Shown here piece by piece: positions 24,340 through 33,198 of a DNA stretch of 54,907 nucleotides. Position 1 is the first letter of the stretch, and every line of letters starts with the position of its first letter. The notes under the pieces are model-generated. The model saw nothing but the letters and a program-made list of their open reading frames with translations, had not been told where the DNA came from and did not search any database. The translations under genes and the position numbers were made by a program. The DNA is from Sulfurovum xiamenensis (GTDB taxonomy: Bacteria; Campylobacterota; Campylobacteria; Campylobacterales; Sulfurovaceae): NCBI RefSeq assembly GCF_030347995.1, contig NZ_JAQIBC010000008.1, forward strand, positions 25,586 to 80,492, written 5' to 3'.

Positions 24340-25812
24340 ATGCAGATAGAAATAATCATATCATTTATAGGCTATATGCTGGTAATGCTGGCAATAGGGT
24401 TTTATTTTTACTTTAAAACCAATGATCTGAGTGACTATGTGTTAGGTGGACGCGGTCTCAACCCCAGTGTGACTGCCCTGAGTGCAGGCGCATCTGATAT
24501 GAGTGGGTGGCTGCTTCTTGGGCTTCCGGGTATGATGTATAGTGACGGGATCGTCGGTAGTTGGATCGCAGTGGGGCTTATTATAGGTGCCTATCTTAAC
24601 TGGCATTATGTGGCAAAGCCGCTTAGAGTCTACACGCATCATCTGAACGACTCCATTACGATCCCGGATTATCTGGCAAACCGTTTTGAAGATAACGGAC
24701 ATATACTCAGGGTGGTTACTGCAGTGGTGATCTTGATTTTTTACACGCTTTATACTTCATCTGGGCTTGTAGGGGGAGCAAAGCTTTTTGAGGCAACCTT
24801 TAATATCGCATACTCAGATGCACTGCTTATAGGAAGTTTTGTGATCGTTTCCTATACTTTCCTGGGAGGCTATAATGCCGTAAGCTGGACAGATTTTATT
24901 CAGGGTATTTTGATGATGCTGGCGCTTGTGATCACACCGGTCGTGGTTGTGACTGAACTTGGCGGGATCACCAGTGCCATCACAGCGATAGAATCCTTAG
25001 AACCATCACACCTTAACATGATCAGCGGTGTCTCTCTTATCTCTGTAATATCACTGCTTGCATGGGGGTTAGGCTATTTTGGACAGCCTCATATTCTTGT
25101 GAGATTTATGTCGATCAGAGATGAAAACGAGACACATAAAGCCAAAACCATCGGAATGAGCTGGATGATTTTATCCATCATCGGTTCTTTAAGCGTCGGT
25201 TTTTTCGGCTTTGCCTATGTCGCAGCGAACAGCATTGATCTGGCAGACAGTGAAAAGATCTTTATCTTACTCTCCCAGCTTGTTTTTAACCCTTGGATCG
25301 CAGGTTTTTTACTGGCTGCGATACTTGCGGCCATCATGAGTACGATCGACTCACAACTGCTGGTATCCTCTTCTGTGCTGACAAGAGATGTATACCACGC
25401 GATCCTACATAAAGAGGCCAGTAACAAAGAACTTGTCTGGATCGGGCGTGCCACAGTGATCTTGATCGCAGTTATCGCATGGTATTTATCCACAGATGAG
25501 AACTCCAGTGTCCTCAAACTAGTATCGTATGCGTGGGCAGGATTCGGTGCGGCATTCGGACCGCTAATCATCTTAAGCCTTTACAGCCGTAACATTACAA
25601 AGTTCGGTGCGATAGCAGGTATGGTAGTGGGTGCTTTGACTGTCATCATCTGGAAAGATTTAGAGGGTGGCATATTTGAGATCTTTGAATTGCTTCCTGG
25701 ATTTGTTTTTTCATGGATAGCTATTTTGCTCTTTAGTAGATATGGCGCATCGAACCCGGATTCTATAGCTAAAAAGTTTGATGAAGTGCAAAACCGATTA
25801 GACTATGAATAG
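24340..25812 (+). CDS. putP: Sodium/proline symporter PutP
   Basis: A 490-residue sodium:solute symporter (SSS family) with about 13 TM helices, importing proline with Na+. Characteristic parts are YVLGGRGLNPSVTALSAGASDMSGWLLLGLPG near residues 33-64, the following GSWIAVGLIIGAYLNWHYVAKPLR, and AAILAAIMSTIDSQLLVSSS near 340. It starts 2 bp after the putA stop, so the transporter and catabolic enzyme are made together. A 121-bp gap follows before proB. Confidence 0.95.
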   Translation: MQIEIIISFIGYMLVMLAIGFYFYFKTNDLSDYVLGGRGLNPSVTALSAGASDMSGWLLLGLPGMMYSDGIVGSWIAVGLIIGAYLNWHYVAKPLRVYTHHLNDSITIPDYLANRFEDNGHILRVVTAVVILIFYTLYTSSGLVGGAKLFEATFNIAYSDALLIGSFVIVSYTFLGGYNAVSWTDFIQGILMMLALVITPVVVVTELGGITSAITAIESLEPSHLNMISGVSLISVISLLAWGLGYFGQPHILVRFMSIRDENETHKAKTIGMSWMILSIIGSLSVGFFGFAYVAANSIDLADSEKIFILLSQLVFNPWIAGFLLAAILAAIMSTIDSQLLVSSSVLTRDVYHAILHKEASNKELVWIGRATVILIAVIAWYLSTDENSSVLKLVSYAWAGFGAAFGPLIILSLYSRNITKFGAIAGMVVGALTVIIWKDLEGGIFEIFELLPGFVFSWIAILLFSRYGASNPDSIAKKFDEVQNRLDYE

Positions 25813-25933
25813 GAAATAATGAAGCGTATTAGCATAGATCTTCAAAACTGAACAAAAAAATTTTACAAAACGATAGATGTTTCAGTACAATAAGAGTACA
25901 GAACTATACCGTATATAAAAAAAAGGGATAAAA

Positions 25934-26713
25934 ATGAAAAGGATAGTGATCAAGGTAGGAAGCAGTGTCTTAACAGAGACAACAAGTATAGCAAAAGAGA
26001 GGATGTTGAACCTAGCCTCTTTAATTGCTGAAGCCAGAAAACAATATGAAGTTATTCTTGTGACTTCAGGGGCAGTCGCTGCAGGATATACAGCAGTTAA
26101 ATTGAACAGAAGTGTCCCTACAAGTAAAAAAGTGTTAGCTTCTGTTGGACAGCCTATACTTATGAGTTCCTATAAAAACAAATTTGATATTTATGATGTG
26201 CCTATTTCTCAAATACTTTTAACGGAAGAAGATTTTGACTCAAGAGTGCATACAAAGATATTTCAGGACATTATAGACAGAACTCTGAAAAATGATATTT
26301 TGCCTATAGTCAATGAAAATGATATTTCAACAACGCCAGATCAACTCTTTGGAGATAATGACCAACTCTCTGCACATATCACCTACTATACCGGTGCTGA
26401 TCTGCTTGTCATCTTAAGTGATATTGATGGATATTATGATGACAACCCTAAAGAGAATCCAGACGCAAAGATCAGAAAAGTGGTCACTGAGATAAAAAAA
26501 GAAGAACTGGCACAGGAACATACACCAAACTCACAGTTTGCAACAGGAGGCATCGTAACAAAACTCAAAGCAGCTGACTACATTATGAGTAAAAAAAGAG
26601 AGATGTTTTTATGTAATGGTTATGATCTGACAACTGCTAGAGAATTTTTAATAGAGGGTGTACATAATAAAGGTACACTATTCACAACGAAAAAAGAAAA
26701 GAAAGATAAATAA
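25934..26713 (+). CDS. proB: Glutamate 5-kinase (without PUA domain)
   Basis: A 259-residue amino-acid kinase that phosphorylates glutamate in the first step of proline synthesis. Motifs: IVIKVGSSVLTE at the N-terminus, VILVTSGAVAAGYTAVKL, PIVNENDISTTPDQLFGDNDQLSAH and ATGGIVTKLKAADYIMS. The C-terminal PUA domain of the roughly 370-residue enzymes is absent, as in several Campylobacterota. It has its own AAAGGGAT ribosome-binding site, and an AT-rich 121-bp gap after putP could hold a promoter. The stop overlaps the proC ATG by 1 bp (TAATG). Confidence 0.94.
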   Translation: MKRIVIKVGSSVLTETTSIAKERMLNLASLIAEARKQYEVILVTSGAVAAGYTAVKLNRSVPTSKKVLASVGQPILMSSYKNKFDIYDVPISQILLTEEDFDSRVHTKIFQDIIDRTLKNDILPIVNENDISTTPDQLFGDNDQLSAHITYYTGADLLVILSDIDGYYDDNPKENPDAKIRKVVTEIKKEELAQEHTPNSQFATGGIVTKLKAADYIMSKKREMFLCNGYDLTTAREFLIEGVHNKGTLFTTKKEKKDK

Positions 26714-27480
26714 TGAAGTTAACATTTATTGGCAATGGTAATATGGCTAAGGCGCTTATTGAAGGGTTAGTTGAACATTATGAGATAGAGGTTATGGGAA
26801 GAAACAAACACTCTTTACAAGCGCTTCAAGAACAGCTTCCTCAAATTTCAACGAAAGTGATGGAAGCGAAAGAAGATATATCAAATAAACATATAGTACT
26901 TTGTGTCAAACCCTACTCTCTCCCTGATCTTGCTCCAAAATTAACAGGTGAAGCAGATGCCATTTATTCTGTTCTGGCAGGCACATCCATAGAGAGTCTC
27001 AGCGCACAGATCAAAGCAAAAAAATACATAAGAACGATGCCAAATTTAGGGGCAAGTCATCTTAAATCTATGACAACGATCACAGGAGATGAGGATCTAA
27101 AGGAAAGTGCATTAAGTATCTTTAACTCCATTGGTAGAAGTTTATGGCTCAACAGTGAAAATGAACTCGACATCGCAACAGGTGTCGCAGGAAGCGGGCC
27201 TGCATACTTGGCACTGATCGCTGAAAGCCTGGCCGATGGTGCAGTAAATCAAGGACTGAAGCGTGTAGATGCCCAGGTACTAGTACAAGGTCTTTTTGAA
27301 GGGTTTGCATCCCTTATAGCACATGAAAACCCAGCGATCATAAAAGATGGTGTGATGAGCCCGGGAGGCACAACTGCCGCTGGATATGCTGCACTAGAGC
27401 GTTGTAACGTACGTCACGGTATGATGGAAGCAGTCAGTGATGCCTATGCTAAAGCCAAAGAACTTAAAGAGAAAAACTAA
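26713..27480 (+). CDS. proC: Pyrroline-5-carboxylate reductase
   Basis: A 255-residue NAD(P)H enzyme making proline from pyrroline-5-carboxylate. It has an N-terminal Rossmann GNGNMAKALIEGL, the VLCVKPYSLPDL segment, YIRTMPNLGASH, and the C-terminal dimer/substrate domain VAGSGPAYLALIAESLADGAV and MSPGGTTAAGYAALE. It is coupled to proB by a 1-bp stop/start overlap. ppnP begins 16 bp later, so proB-proC-ppnP-proA form one run. Confidence 0.95.
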   Translation: MKLTFIGNGNMAKALIEGLVEHYEIEVMGRNKHSLQALQEQLPQISTKVMEAKEDISNKHIVLCVKPYSLPDLAPKLTGEADAIYSVLAGTSIESLSAQIKAKKYIRTMPNLGASHLKSMTTITGDEDLKESALSIFNSIGRSLWLNSENELDIATGVAGSGPAYLALIAESLADGAVNQGLKRVDAQVLVQGLFEGFASLIAHENPAIIKDGVMSPGGTTAAGYAALERCNVRHGMMEAVSDAYAKAKELKEKN

Positions 27481-27496
27481 TAAAAAAGGAAAGAAA

Positions 27497-27814
27497 ATGA
27501 CAAAACTAGAAAACATATCAATGATCAAAGAAGCCAATGTATATTTCGATGGAAAAGTAGTAAGTAGAACTATTTTTTTACCCAATGGAGATAGACAGAC
27601 CCTAGGTGTGATGCAGCCGGGTGAATATACATTTGACACGAATGAAGCAGAGATCATGGAGATGATGAGTGGAGAATTGGAGATCAGACTTCCGGGTGAA
27701 ACAGAATTTAGGACATTAAACACCCCTGAGAGTTTCAATGTACCGGCCAACTCATCATTTGATCTGAAGATCAAAACAGTTACAGATTACTGCTGTAGTT
27801 ATATAAAGGCATAA
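27497..27814 (+). CDS. ppnP: Pyrimidine/purine nucleoside phosphorylase PpnP (DUF1255)
   Basis: A 105-residue cupin-fold protein of the PpnP/YaiE family, which splits nucleosides with phosphate. Family pattern: NVYFDGKVVSRTIFLPNGDR, TLGVMQPGEYTFDTNEAEIM, then a GELEIRLPG strand and a FNVPANSSFDLKI strand, ending TDYCCSYI. The start at 27497 follows AAAAAAGGAAAGAAA; an upstream in-frame ATG at 27437 would overlap proC and lacks a good site. It sits between proC and proA, an unexpected place for nucleoside salvage. Confidence 0.92.
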   Translation: MTKLENISMIKEANVYFDGKVVSRTIFLPNGDRQTLGVMQPGEYTFDTNEAEIMEMMSGELEIRLPGETEFRTLNTPESFNVPANSSFDLKIKTVTDYCCSYIKA

Positions 27815-27816
27815 CA

Positions 27817-29052
27817 ATGGAAGCTTTTCTAAAAGAAGCGAAAAATTCAAGCAGGATTCTAGCGACCATCAGCGGACGTGAAAAAAACAGAATACTGAAG
27901 GAAATGGCTCAGGCCCTTAGAGAGAACAGCAGCATCCTGATAGCACAGAACAAAAAAGATATGGAAGAGGGAGAAAAGAACAAACTCTCTTCTGCACTGA
28001 TGGACAGGCTTTTATTAGATGAAAGCCGCATCGATGCAATGGCAGTAGCCATAGAAGAGATAGCAGCCTTGAAAGACCCTGTAGGCCGTGTCTTGGACGG
28101 ATGGATCACTGAAGATGGCTTAAACATGCAGAAGGTTTCTATCCCTATCGGTGTGATAGGGATCATCTATGAATCTCGTCCCAATGTGACTTCAGACACT
28201 GCAGCTCTCTGTTTTAAAAGCTCCAATGTTTGTGTACTCAAAGGGGGTAAAGAGGCTCAGAACTCTAACGAAGGGATCGCTAAGATACTTCAAGATGTAT
28301 TAGAAGCGAACGATCTCCCGCGTGCCTTGATCTCACTCATACCAGACGCGTCAAGAGAGGGAGTTGACAAACTGATCAAGATGGATAAATATGTGGATCT
28401 TATCATCCCAAGAGGTGGTGCAGGACTCATCAAGCATGTTACTGAAAATGCGACTGTCGCTGTGGTTAAACACGATAAAGGACAGTGTCATACCTACATC
28501 GACAAAGATGCAAAACTGGACAATGCCATAGCGATCGCGCTTAATGCAAAAGTACAACGTCCCGGTGTATGTAATGCTATGGAGACACTCTTAGTTGATG
28601 CTGCCATAGCAAAAGAGGCCTTACCTCAACTCAAAACTGCATTTGATGAGGCACACACCGAGCTCAAAGGTGATAGTAGAACACAAGATATTATAGAAGT
28701 TTCACATGCAACGGATGAAGATTATGATACAGAGTATTTGGCGAATATTTTAAATATTAAAGTCGTTGATGGGGTTGAAGGTGCGATTGAACACATTGTG
28801 AGATTTGGTTCAGGACATTCTGAAGCTATTATCACAGAAAATATCACTACGGCTGAACTCTTTTTGAATGCTATCGATGCTGCAGCAGTCTATGTCAATG
28901 CCTCGACACGCTTTACAGATGGAGGTGCCTTTGGATTCGGTGCAGAAGTGGGGATCAGTACCAACAAACTCCATGCCAGAGGACCGATGGGCATAGAGGG
29001 GCTTACCACCTATAAGTTTAAGATTTATGGTAGCGGACAGGTACGTAAATAA
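27817..29052 (+). CDS. proA: Glutamate-5-semialdehyde dehydrogenase
   Basis: A 411-residue NADPH-dependent enzyme that reduces glutamyl-5-phosphate. Motifs: PIGVIGIIYESRPNVTSDTAALC, LKGGKEAQNSN, LIIPRGGAGLIKHV, the catalytic Cys in QRPGVCNAMETLLV, and the C-terminal FTDGGAFGFGAEVGISTNKLHARGP in outline. It starts 2 bp after ppnP and closes the proline synthesis run. A hairpin (29078-29098) follows before the convergent corA-like gene. Confidence 0.96.
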   Translation: MEAFLKEAKNSSRILATISGREKNRILKEMAQALRENSSILIAQNKKDMEEGEKNKLSSALMDRLLLDESRIDAMAVAIEEIAALKDPVGRVLDGWITEDGLNMQKVSIPIGVIGIIYESRPNVTSDTAALCFKSSNVCVLKGGKEAQNSNEGIAKILQDVLEANDLPRALISLIPDASREGVDKLIKMDKYVDLIIPRGGAGLIKHVTENATVAVVKHDKGQCHTYIDKDAKLDNAIAIALNAKVQRPGVCNAMETLLVDAAIAKEALPQLKTAFDEAHTELKGDSRTQDIIEVSHATDEDYDTEYLANILNIKVVDGVEGAIEHIVRFGSGHSEAIITENITTAELFLNAIDAAAVYVNASTRFTDGGAFGFGAEVGISTNKLHARGPMGIEGLTTYKFKIYGSGQVRK

Positions 29053-29077
29053 CCTGCTGCTTCTTGTCTACAGTTCA

Positions 29078-29098
29078 CTGCAGCCCTCAAGGCTGTAG
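29078..29098. terminator. Hairpin between proA and corA-like genes
   Basis: An 8-bp stem CTGCAGCC/GGCTGTAG with one G-T pair and a CTCAA loop lies in the 75-bp gap between convergent genes. No U-tract follows on either strand. It is a likely shared terminator, judged from position. Confidence 0.4.
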
Positions 29099-29127
29099 AG
29101 TACCTCAACCAATGACATTCTGTCCAC

Positions 29128-29925
29128 TTATTCTGAATACTCGATCTTACGTCTCCAGACTAACACACCTAATGATGTGATGACAACCAGGAAAACCAAC
29201 CCCACGACCACACTGAAAGTACCATTCGATCCCTCTGTAAATGGCAGACCGCTTGTATTCATACCAAAAAAACCAACGATGAGATTAAGCGGAAGAAAAA
29301 CCGCTGAAATAATCGTAAGAAGAAAAATAAGACGATTCATTTTTTCATTGGTACGCGTATTATAAAAATTATAGAGATAATCGAGTTTTGAAAGCTGCAG
29401 TGTTGCAGAACGTAAAATACGTTCGCAATGCTCATGAATATCTATATAATGGTTCAAAGGAAAACTCCCATCCGTCTCATAATACTGGATCATATCCTGC
29501 ATGACAGCTGAAGTACGGTGCATGATGCGTTCTACCCGTAAAATATCTCTTTTTAACGTAAGCCACTGTGTCATAAAGTTCGATTTTACTGTATCTTCAT
29601 ACAGTGTCTCTTCCATGTCGGAGATCTGATCCTGATAGGAGTGAAAGGATTTAAGGAGATGGTCCAAAAGTGTATCTATCTTTTGATGCGGCCCTTCAAA
29701 TCGATTCCCTAGCTCCTCTAGTCTACTCTTTTCAGCATTGAACAGATAACTGGCATCTTTTGTAATGATAAACCCTAAGGAGATCGCTTCAAGCTTCTCA
29801 GTAATGATAGGAAGACGTATGATAAGCATATCATATTCATCATTGTCATCAAAAATAGAGGGGTGTAGAGGATTGTCTAAATCTTCTAGATGTAGTGTAT
29901 CGACCAAATGTTCTACCTGTGTCAT
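29128..29925 (-). CDS. CorA-family divalent metal ion transporter
   Basis: A 265-residue CorA/ZntB-type protein: a cytoplasmic domain with long stalk helices, then two C-terminal TM helices. The first TM ends in the diagnostic GMN motif (VFLPLNLIVGFFGMNTSG, about residues 214-231). The second ends in a basic tail (VWRRKIEYSE). It is shorter than E. coli CorA (316), with a reduced N-terminal domain. Mg2+ or Co2+/Ni2+ transport is possible. It is last in the leftward run that includes RimK and PPK2, 36 bp after PPK2. Confidence 0.88.
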   Translation of the reverse strand: MTQVEHLVDTLHLEDLDNPLHPSIFDDNDEYDMLIIRLPIITEKLEAISLGFIITKDASYLFNAEKSRLEELGNRFEGPHQKIDTLLDHLLKSFHSYQDQISDMEETLYEDTVKSNFMTQWLTLKRDILRVERIMHRTSAVMQDMIQYYETDGSFPLNHYIDIHEHCERILRSATLQLSKLDYLYNFYNTRTNEKMNRLIFLLTIISAVFLPLNLIVGFFGMNTSGLPFTEGSNGTFSVVVGLVFLVVITSLGVLVWRRKIEYSE

Positions 29926-29961
29926 AATTTTACCTTTTAGATGTCATTACAGACCATAGTG

Positions 29962-30774
29962 TCAACCTAATATTTCAGCCTCGACAGAGACTAAGATATT
30001 CTCATCAGCCTTCAGATCAACTGTGGAATCCTCTACTTGAAAATCAAGTTCTCTCAATATTAACTTCATTGCCTCTATACGTGCTTTATGCTTATCATTT
30101 GACCGAATGATATGCCATGGGGACTCAGGGGTATGTGTACGTTCAAGCATGATTCTCTTTTTTTGTGTGAACTCATTCCACATTGCCTGGGCCTGCATAT
30201 CTATTTCACTGAGCTTCCACTGTCTCAAAGGATCGGTACGACGTTTTTCAAAACGTTCATTTTGTATCTCTTTGGAAACGCTCAGATAGATCTTTATCAG
30301 ACGTGTACCATGCTTCGTGAAGGAATCTTCAAAGTTGGTCACCGTGTCTAAAAAAAGTTCATACTCATTCTGGGTACAAAATCCAAATACCGGCTCAACC
30401 ATGGCACGGTTATACCAACTTCGATCAAAAAGTACCAATTCTCCCCCGCGTGGGAAATGCTTGATATATTTTTGAAAATACCATTGTGATCTCTCTTCAT
30501 CCGTAGGTTTACCAAGCGCAACAGAACGACAGTGCTTAGGGTTCAGATATTGGGATATGCTCCCGATAAGACTTCCTTTTCCTGCCGCATCTCTTCCCTC
30601 AAAGAGTACGATCACTTTTTGGGATTTTTCCTCTATTTCAGTCAAGAGTTTCACCAACTGGGCCTGATATATTTCCAACTCTTTCATCTTGGCATAATAG
30701 AGATCAGCTTCCGTATGAGTTTGCCGTAAGAGCTCATTCTCTTTACGCAGTTTTTCTATGATCTCTTCATGCAT
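29962..30774 (-). CDS. ppk2: Polyphosphate kinase 2 family protein (PPK2)
   Basis: A 270-residue PPK2 that transfers phosphate between polyphosphate and nucleotides, typically making NTP or NDP at the expense of polyP. Walker A FEGRDAAGKGSLIG lies at about residues 56-69, then RSVALGKPTDEERSQWYFQ, the Walker B region LVLFDRSWYNRAMVEPVFGF and the lid RFEKRRTDPLRQWKLSEID. Length and motifs fit class I enzymes. It follows the aspartoacylase-like gene by 31 bp. ATP supply for the RimK ligase nearby is conceivable but speculative. Confidence 0.93.
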   Translation of the reverse strand: MHEEIIEKLRKENELLRQTHTEADLYYAKMKELEIYQAQLVKLLTEIEEKSQKVIVLFEGRDAAGKGSLIGSISQYLNPKHCRSVALGKPTDEERSQWYFQKYIKHFPRGGELVLFDRSWYNRAMVEPVFGFCTQNEYELFLDTVTNFEDSFTKHGTRLIKIYLSVSKEIQNERFEKRRTDPLRQWKLSEIDMQAQAMWNEFTQKKRIMLERTHTPESPWHIIRSNDKHKARIEAMKLILRELDFQVEDSTVDLKADENILVSVEAEILG

Positions 30775-30805
30775 CTCACATTCCTAAATACCAATACAGT
30801 CATTT

Positions 30806-31846
30806 TTATACGATCCTCTCATCTACCATTGGAATCTCCATCAGGGTCTCATCCTGATGGAAAGGTTCCATGCGCTCTTCAGCGATTTGAATATCTTTCA
30901 GTGCTGCGATATGAAACGCTGCATCCCCCTCATGGATAAGAGGAATTTGTGTTTTTCCTATGATAATACCATCAAAAGGTGCAGCCACTTCATAGCTTTG
31001 ATCATCAAATAATGAATGAATACGTGCAATGATATCCCCCTCTTCCACTACATCACCTAATTGTTTAATGGTTTGTATCATACCACTTTCGTGCGCACGT
31101 ATCCATTTGCTGGTTTTTGTCAACACAGGCTTAATGCGACTGCTTTTTTTGACACGCACCGGCAGCATCTCGTTAGCCCTGAGTACATTGATAATGCCTT
31201 TTACCCCGATCTTAATGGATTTTTCATCCAGTCTCAAAGCTTCTCCCGCTTCATACAGTAAGATCGGTATCCCTTTATCTTGTGCTACAGCACGTAAAGA
31301 TCCATCCCTTAATTCCGAATGTAGTATCACAGGTGCTTCAAATGCATAGGCAAGTCTCAAAGTATATTCATTGTCGATATTAGTACGCACTTGGGGGAGA
31401 TTGTCCTTATGAATACTGGCCGTATGCAGGTCGATCCCCAGATCACATTGGGATACGATCTCATCAAAAAAGGTCTTTGCCAGACGTGAGGCAAGCGCTC
31501 CTTTGGAATGCCCCGGGAAACTTCTGTTCAGGTCACGTCTGTCAGGTAGATACCTTGAAAGGTTTATGGCTCCGTAAATGTTCACTATAGGAACAAGTAT
31601 CAATGTACCTTTAAGTTTGGTAAGCAAATGCAGCTGACGAAGACGACGGATGATCTCTATACCATTGAGTTCATCTCCATGAATGGCTGCACTAATGAAA
31701 ACCGTTGGACCCGCTTTTTTACCGCGGATCACATAGGCTGTAAGAGACGTAGGTGTACCGTAAAAACTTGGCAACTCTATCTCTACACGTCTTTGTGTAC
31801 CTCTAGGTATCTCTTCACCACCTAAGATAAAAGGATTATGTCTCAT
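30806..31846 (-). CDS. Succinylglutamate desuccinylase/aspartoacylase-family metallo-deacylase
   Basis: A 346-residue M14-related zinc enzyme. Zinc ligands are visible in AAIHGDELNGIEII (H-x-x-E, about residues 56-59) and in LGIDLHTASIHK (third His), with a conserved RRDLNRSFPG segment between. The C-terminal part (residues 250-330) is a beta-barrel domain with lipoyl-like features (EEGDIIARI, APFDGIIIGKTQ). Relatives remove acyl groups from acyl-amino acids. It starts immediately after rimK (stop 31847, start 31846), so a role in processing RimK products or related peptides is likely. Confidence 0.87.
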   Translation of the reverse strand: MRHNPFILGGEEIPRGTQRRVEIELPSFYGTPTSLTAYVIRGKKAGPTVFISAAIHGDELNGIEIIRRLRQLHLLTKLKGTLILVPIVNIYGAINLSRYLPDRRDLNRSFPGHSKGALASRLAKTFFDEIVSQCDLGIDLHTASIHKDNLPQVRTNIDNEYTLRLAYAFEAPVILHSELRDGSLRAVAQDKGIPILLYEAGEALRLDEKSIKIGVKGIINVLRANEMLPVRVKKSSRIKPVLTKTSKWIRAHESGMIQTIKQLGDVVEEGDIIARIHSLFDDQSYEVAAPFDGIIIGKTQIPLIHEGDAAFHIAALKDIQIAEERMEPFHQDETLMEIPMVDERIV

Positions 31847-32773
31847 TTATGCCCCAATATTATCTTTTCTGCGACGCGGTGGTTTTTTATTATCCGTAGG
31901 TTTAATGTTGGCTTCAATATAATCCATGATCTTCCCTGCGATATTTGCATTGGTCGCTTTTTCAATACCTTCAAGTCCAGGAGATGAGTTCACCTCCATC
32001 ACCAATGGACCACGATCAGAAGGGATCATATCTACACCGCATACACCCAGTCCCATTGCCTTTGCAGCAGCGATCGCCGTAGATTTTTCCTTACGGCTGA
32101 GTTTATGTGCAGTTGCACTTCCTCCCTGATGAAGGTTGGATCTGAAATCACCTTCTGCACCTTGGCGTTTCATCGCCCCGACCACCTGGCCATTGATGAC
32201 AAATGCACGGATATCTGCTCCCCCTGCCTCTTTGATGAACTCCTGCACCAAAAGACTCACATCCATGCCATAAAAAGCATCCAATACTGATTGTGCTGCT
32301 TTTTGTGTCTCTGCAAGTACCACTCCGACCCCCTGAGTTCCTTCAAGGATCTTAAGTACCAAAGGGGTCCCTCCGATGAGTTTGATCACATCTTTCGCAT
32401 TGGCTTTATTGGATGCAAACACTGTTTTTGGCATATCAACATCATTGATAGATAACACCTGAAGGCTTCTGAGCTTATCTCTGGATCTTGCGATCGCAAG
32501 GTTCCCCGCAACACTGAAGGCACCCATCATTTCAAAGTGACGCACCATCGCAGTTCCATAAAACGTTCGACTTGCACCGATACGAGGGATGATCGCATCT
32601 GGTACCGGTAATAATTCACCATCGTAAACCACTAACAGTTCGCCCTTCACGATCTCGATCGTACACATCAAATAATCTATGACACGTACATTCCATCCTT
32701 TCGCCTCGGCTGCCTCTATCAACCTTTCTGTTGAATAGAGTTTTGTATTTCTAGAAAGTATGTAAACGGTCAT
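31847..32773 (-). CDS. rimK: RimK-type ATP-grasp alpha-L-glutamate ligase
   Basis: A 308-residue ATP-grasp ligase closely resembling RimK, which adds glutamates to the C-terminus of ribosomal protein S6 and can make poly-alpha-glutamate. Features: an N-terminal pre-ATP-grasp domain, [17 protein letters not shown] (ATP-binding loop, about residues 140-156), [30 protein letters not shown] and [23 protein letters not shown] with the Mg-binding Glu/Asn. The C-terminus ends in a basic KKPPRRRKD tail. Its ATG overlaps the RimB-like protease stop by 1 bp. The substrate in this organism is not known. Confidence 0.93.
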   Translation of the reverse strand: MTVYILSRNTKLYSTERLIEAAEAKGWNVRVIDYLMCTIEIVKGELLVVYDGELLPVPDAIIPRIGASRTFYGTAMVRHFEMMGAFSVAGNLAIARSRDKLRSLQVLSINDVDMPKTVFASNKANAKDVIKLIGGTPLVLKILEGTQGVGVVLAETQKAAQSVLDAFYGMDVSLLVQEFIKEAGGADIRAFVINGQVVGAMKRQGAEGDFRSNLHQGGSATAHKLSRKEKSTAIAAAKAMGLGVCGVDMIPSDRGPLVMEVNSSPGLEGIEKATNANIAGKIMDYIEANIKPTDNKKPPRRRKDNIGA

Positions 32774-33183
32774 TATTTATCCTTTGTAATATATTTATGA
32801 GAAACATCGATCAGATAGTGATGTGATAGGAAACGTCTTCCTATCAGCATAGGATACTTCATATTTTCCCGATTGGTCAGTGAGATCTCTGCTTCATATG
32901 TTTTACAACCCAATTTCAACATTGATTTCACAAATATTCTCTCTTCACTTCTTCCGTTGGAACTTTTTACATTTTTGATCTTATATATCGGCAAAGTAAG
33001 TCTTTTGCCATGATAGGCAGGATGTACTTCATCATGTAGGGTAAAAATGACATTTTCGCCCTCTATTTCAATGTCGTCACAGTGCATAGAACAAGAATCC
33101 GCACCTGTATCTATTTTCGCATCCAAAGCAAAAAGTTCCAGTCCTGGAAGATCCACTCTTTCTATATATCCTATTACTTCCAT
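32773..33183 (-). CDS. rimB: RimB-like retropepsin-fold protease (RimK-associated)
   Basis: A 136-residue retropepsin-like domain of the family found beside RimK ligases, often labelled ATP-dependent zinc protease. The aspartic-protease motif is clear: [13 protein letters not shown] (DTG at about residues 27-29), followed by a beta-rich body and [20 protein letters not shown]. In Pseudomonas, RimB works with RimK to trim the glutamates added to S6. It has a 1-bp overlap with rimK and is 15 bp downstream of the peptidase gene. I use the symbol by analogy of sequence and context. Confidence 0.82.
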   Translation of the reverse strand: MEVIGYIERVDLPGLELFALDAKIDTGADSCSMHCDDIEIEGENVIFTLHDEVHPAYHGKRLTLPIYKIKNVKSSNGRSEERIFVKSMLKLGCKTYEAEISLTNRENMKYPMLIGRRFLSHHYLIDVSHKYITKDK

Positions 33184-33198
33184 CTTCTTTCCTTTTCT

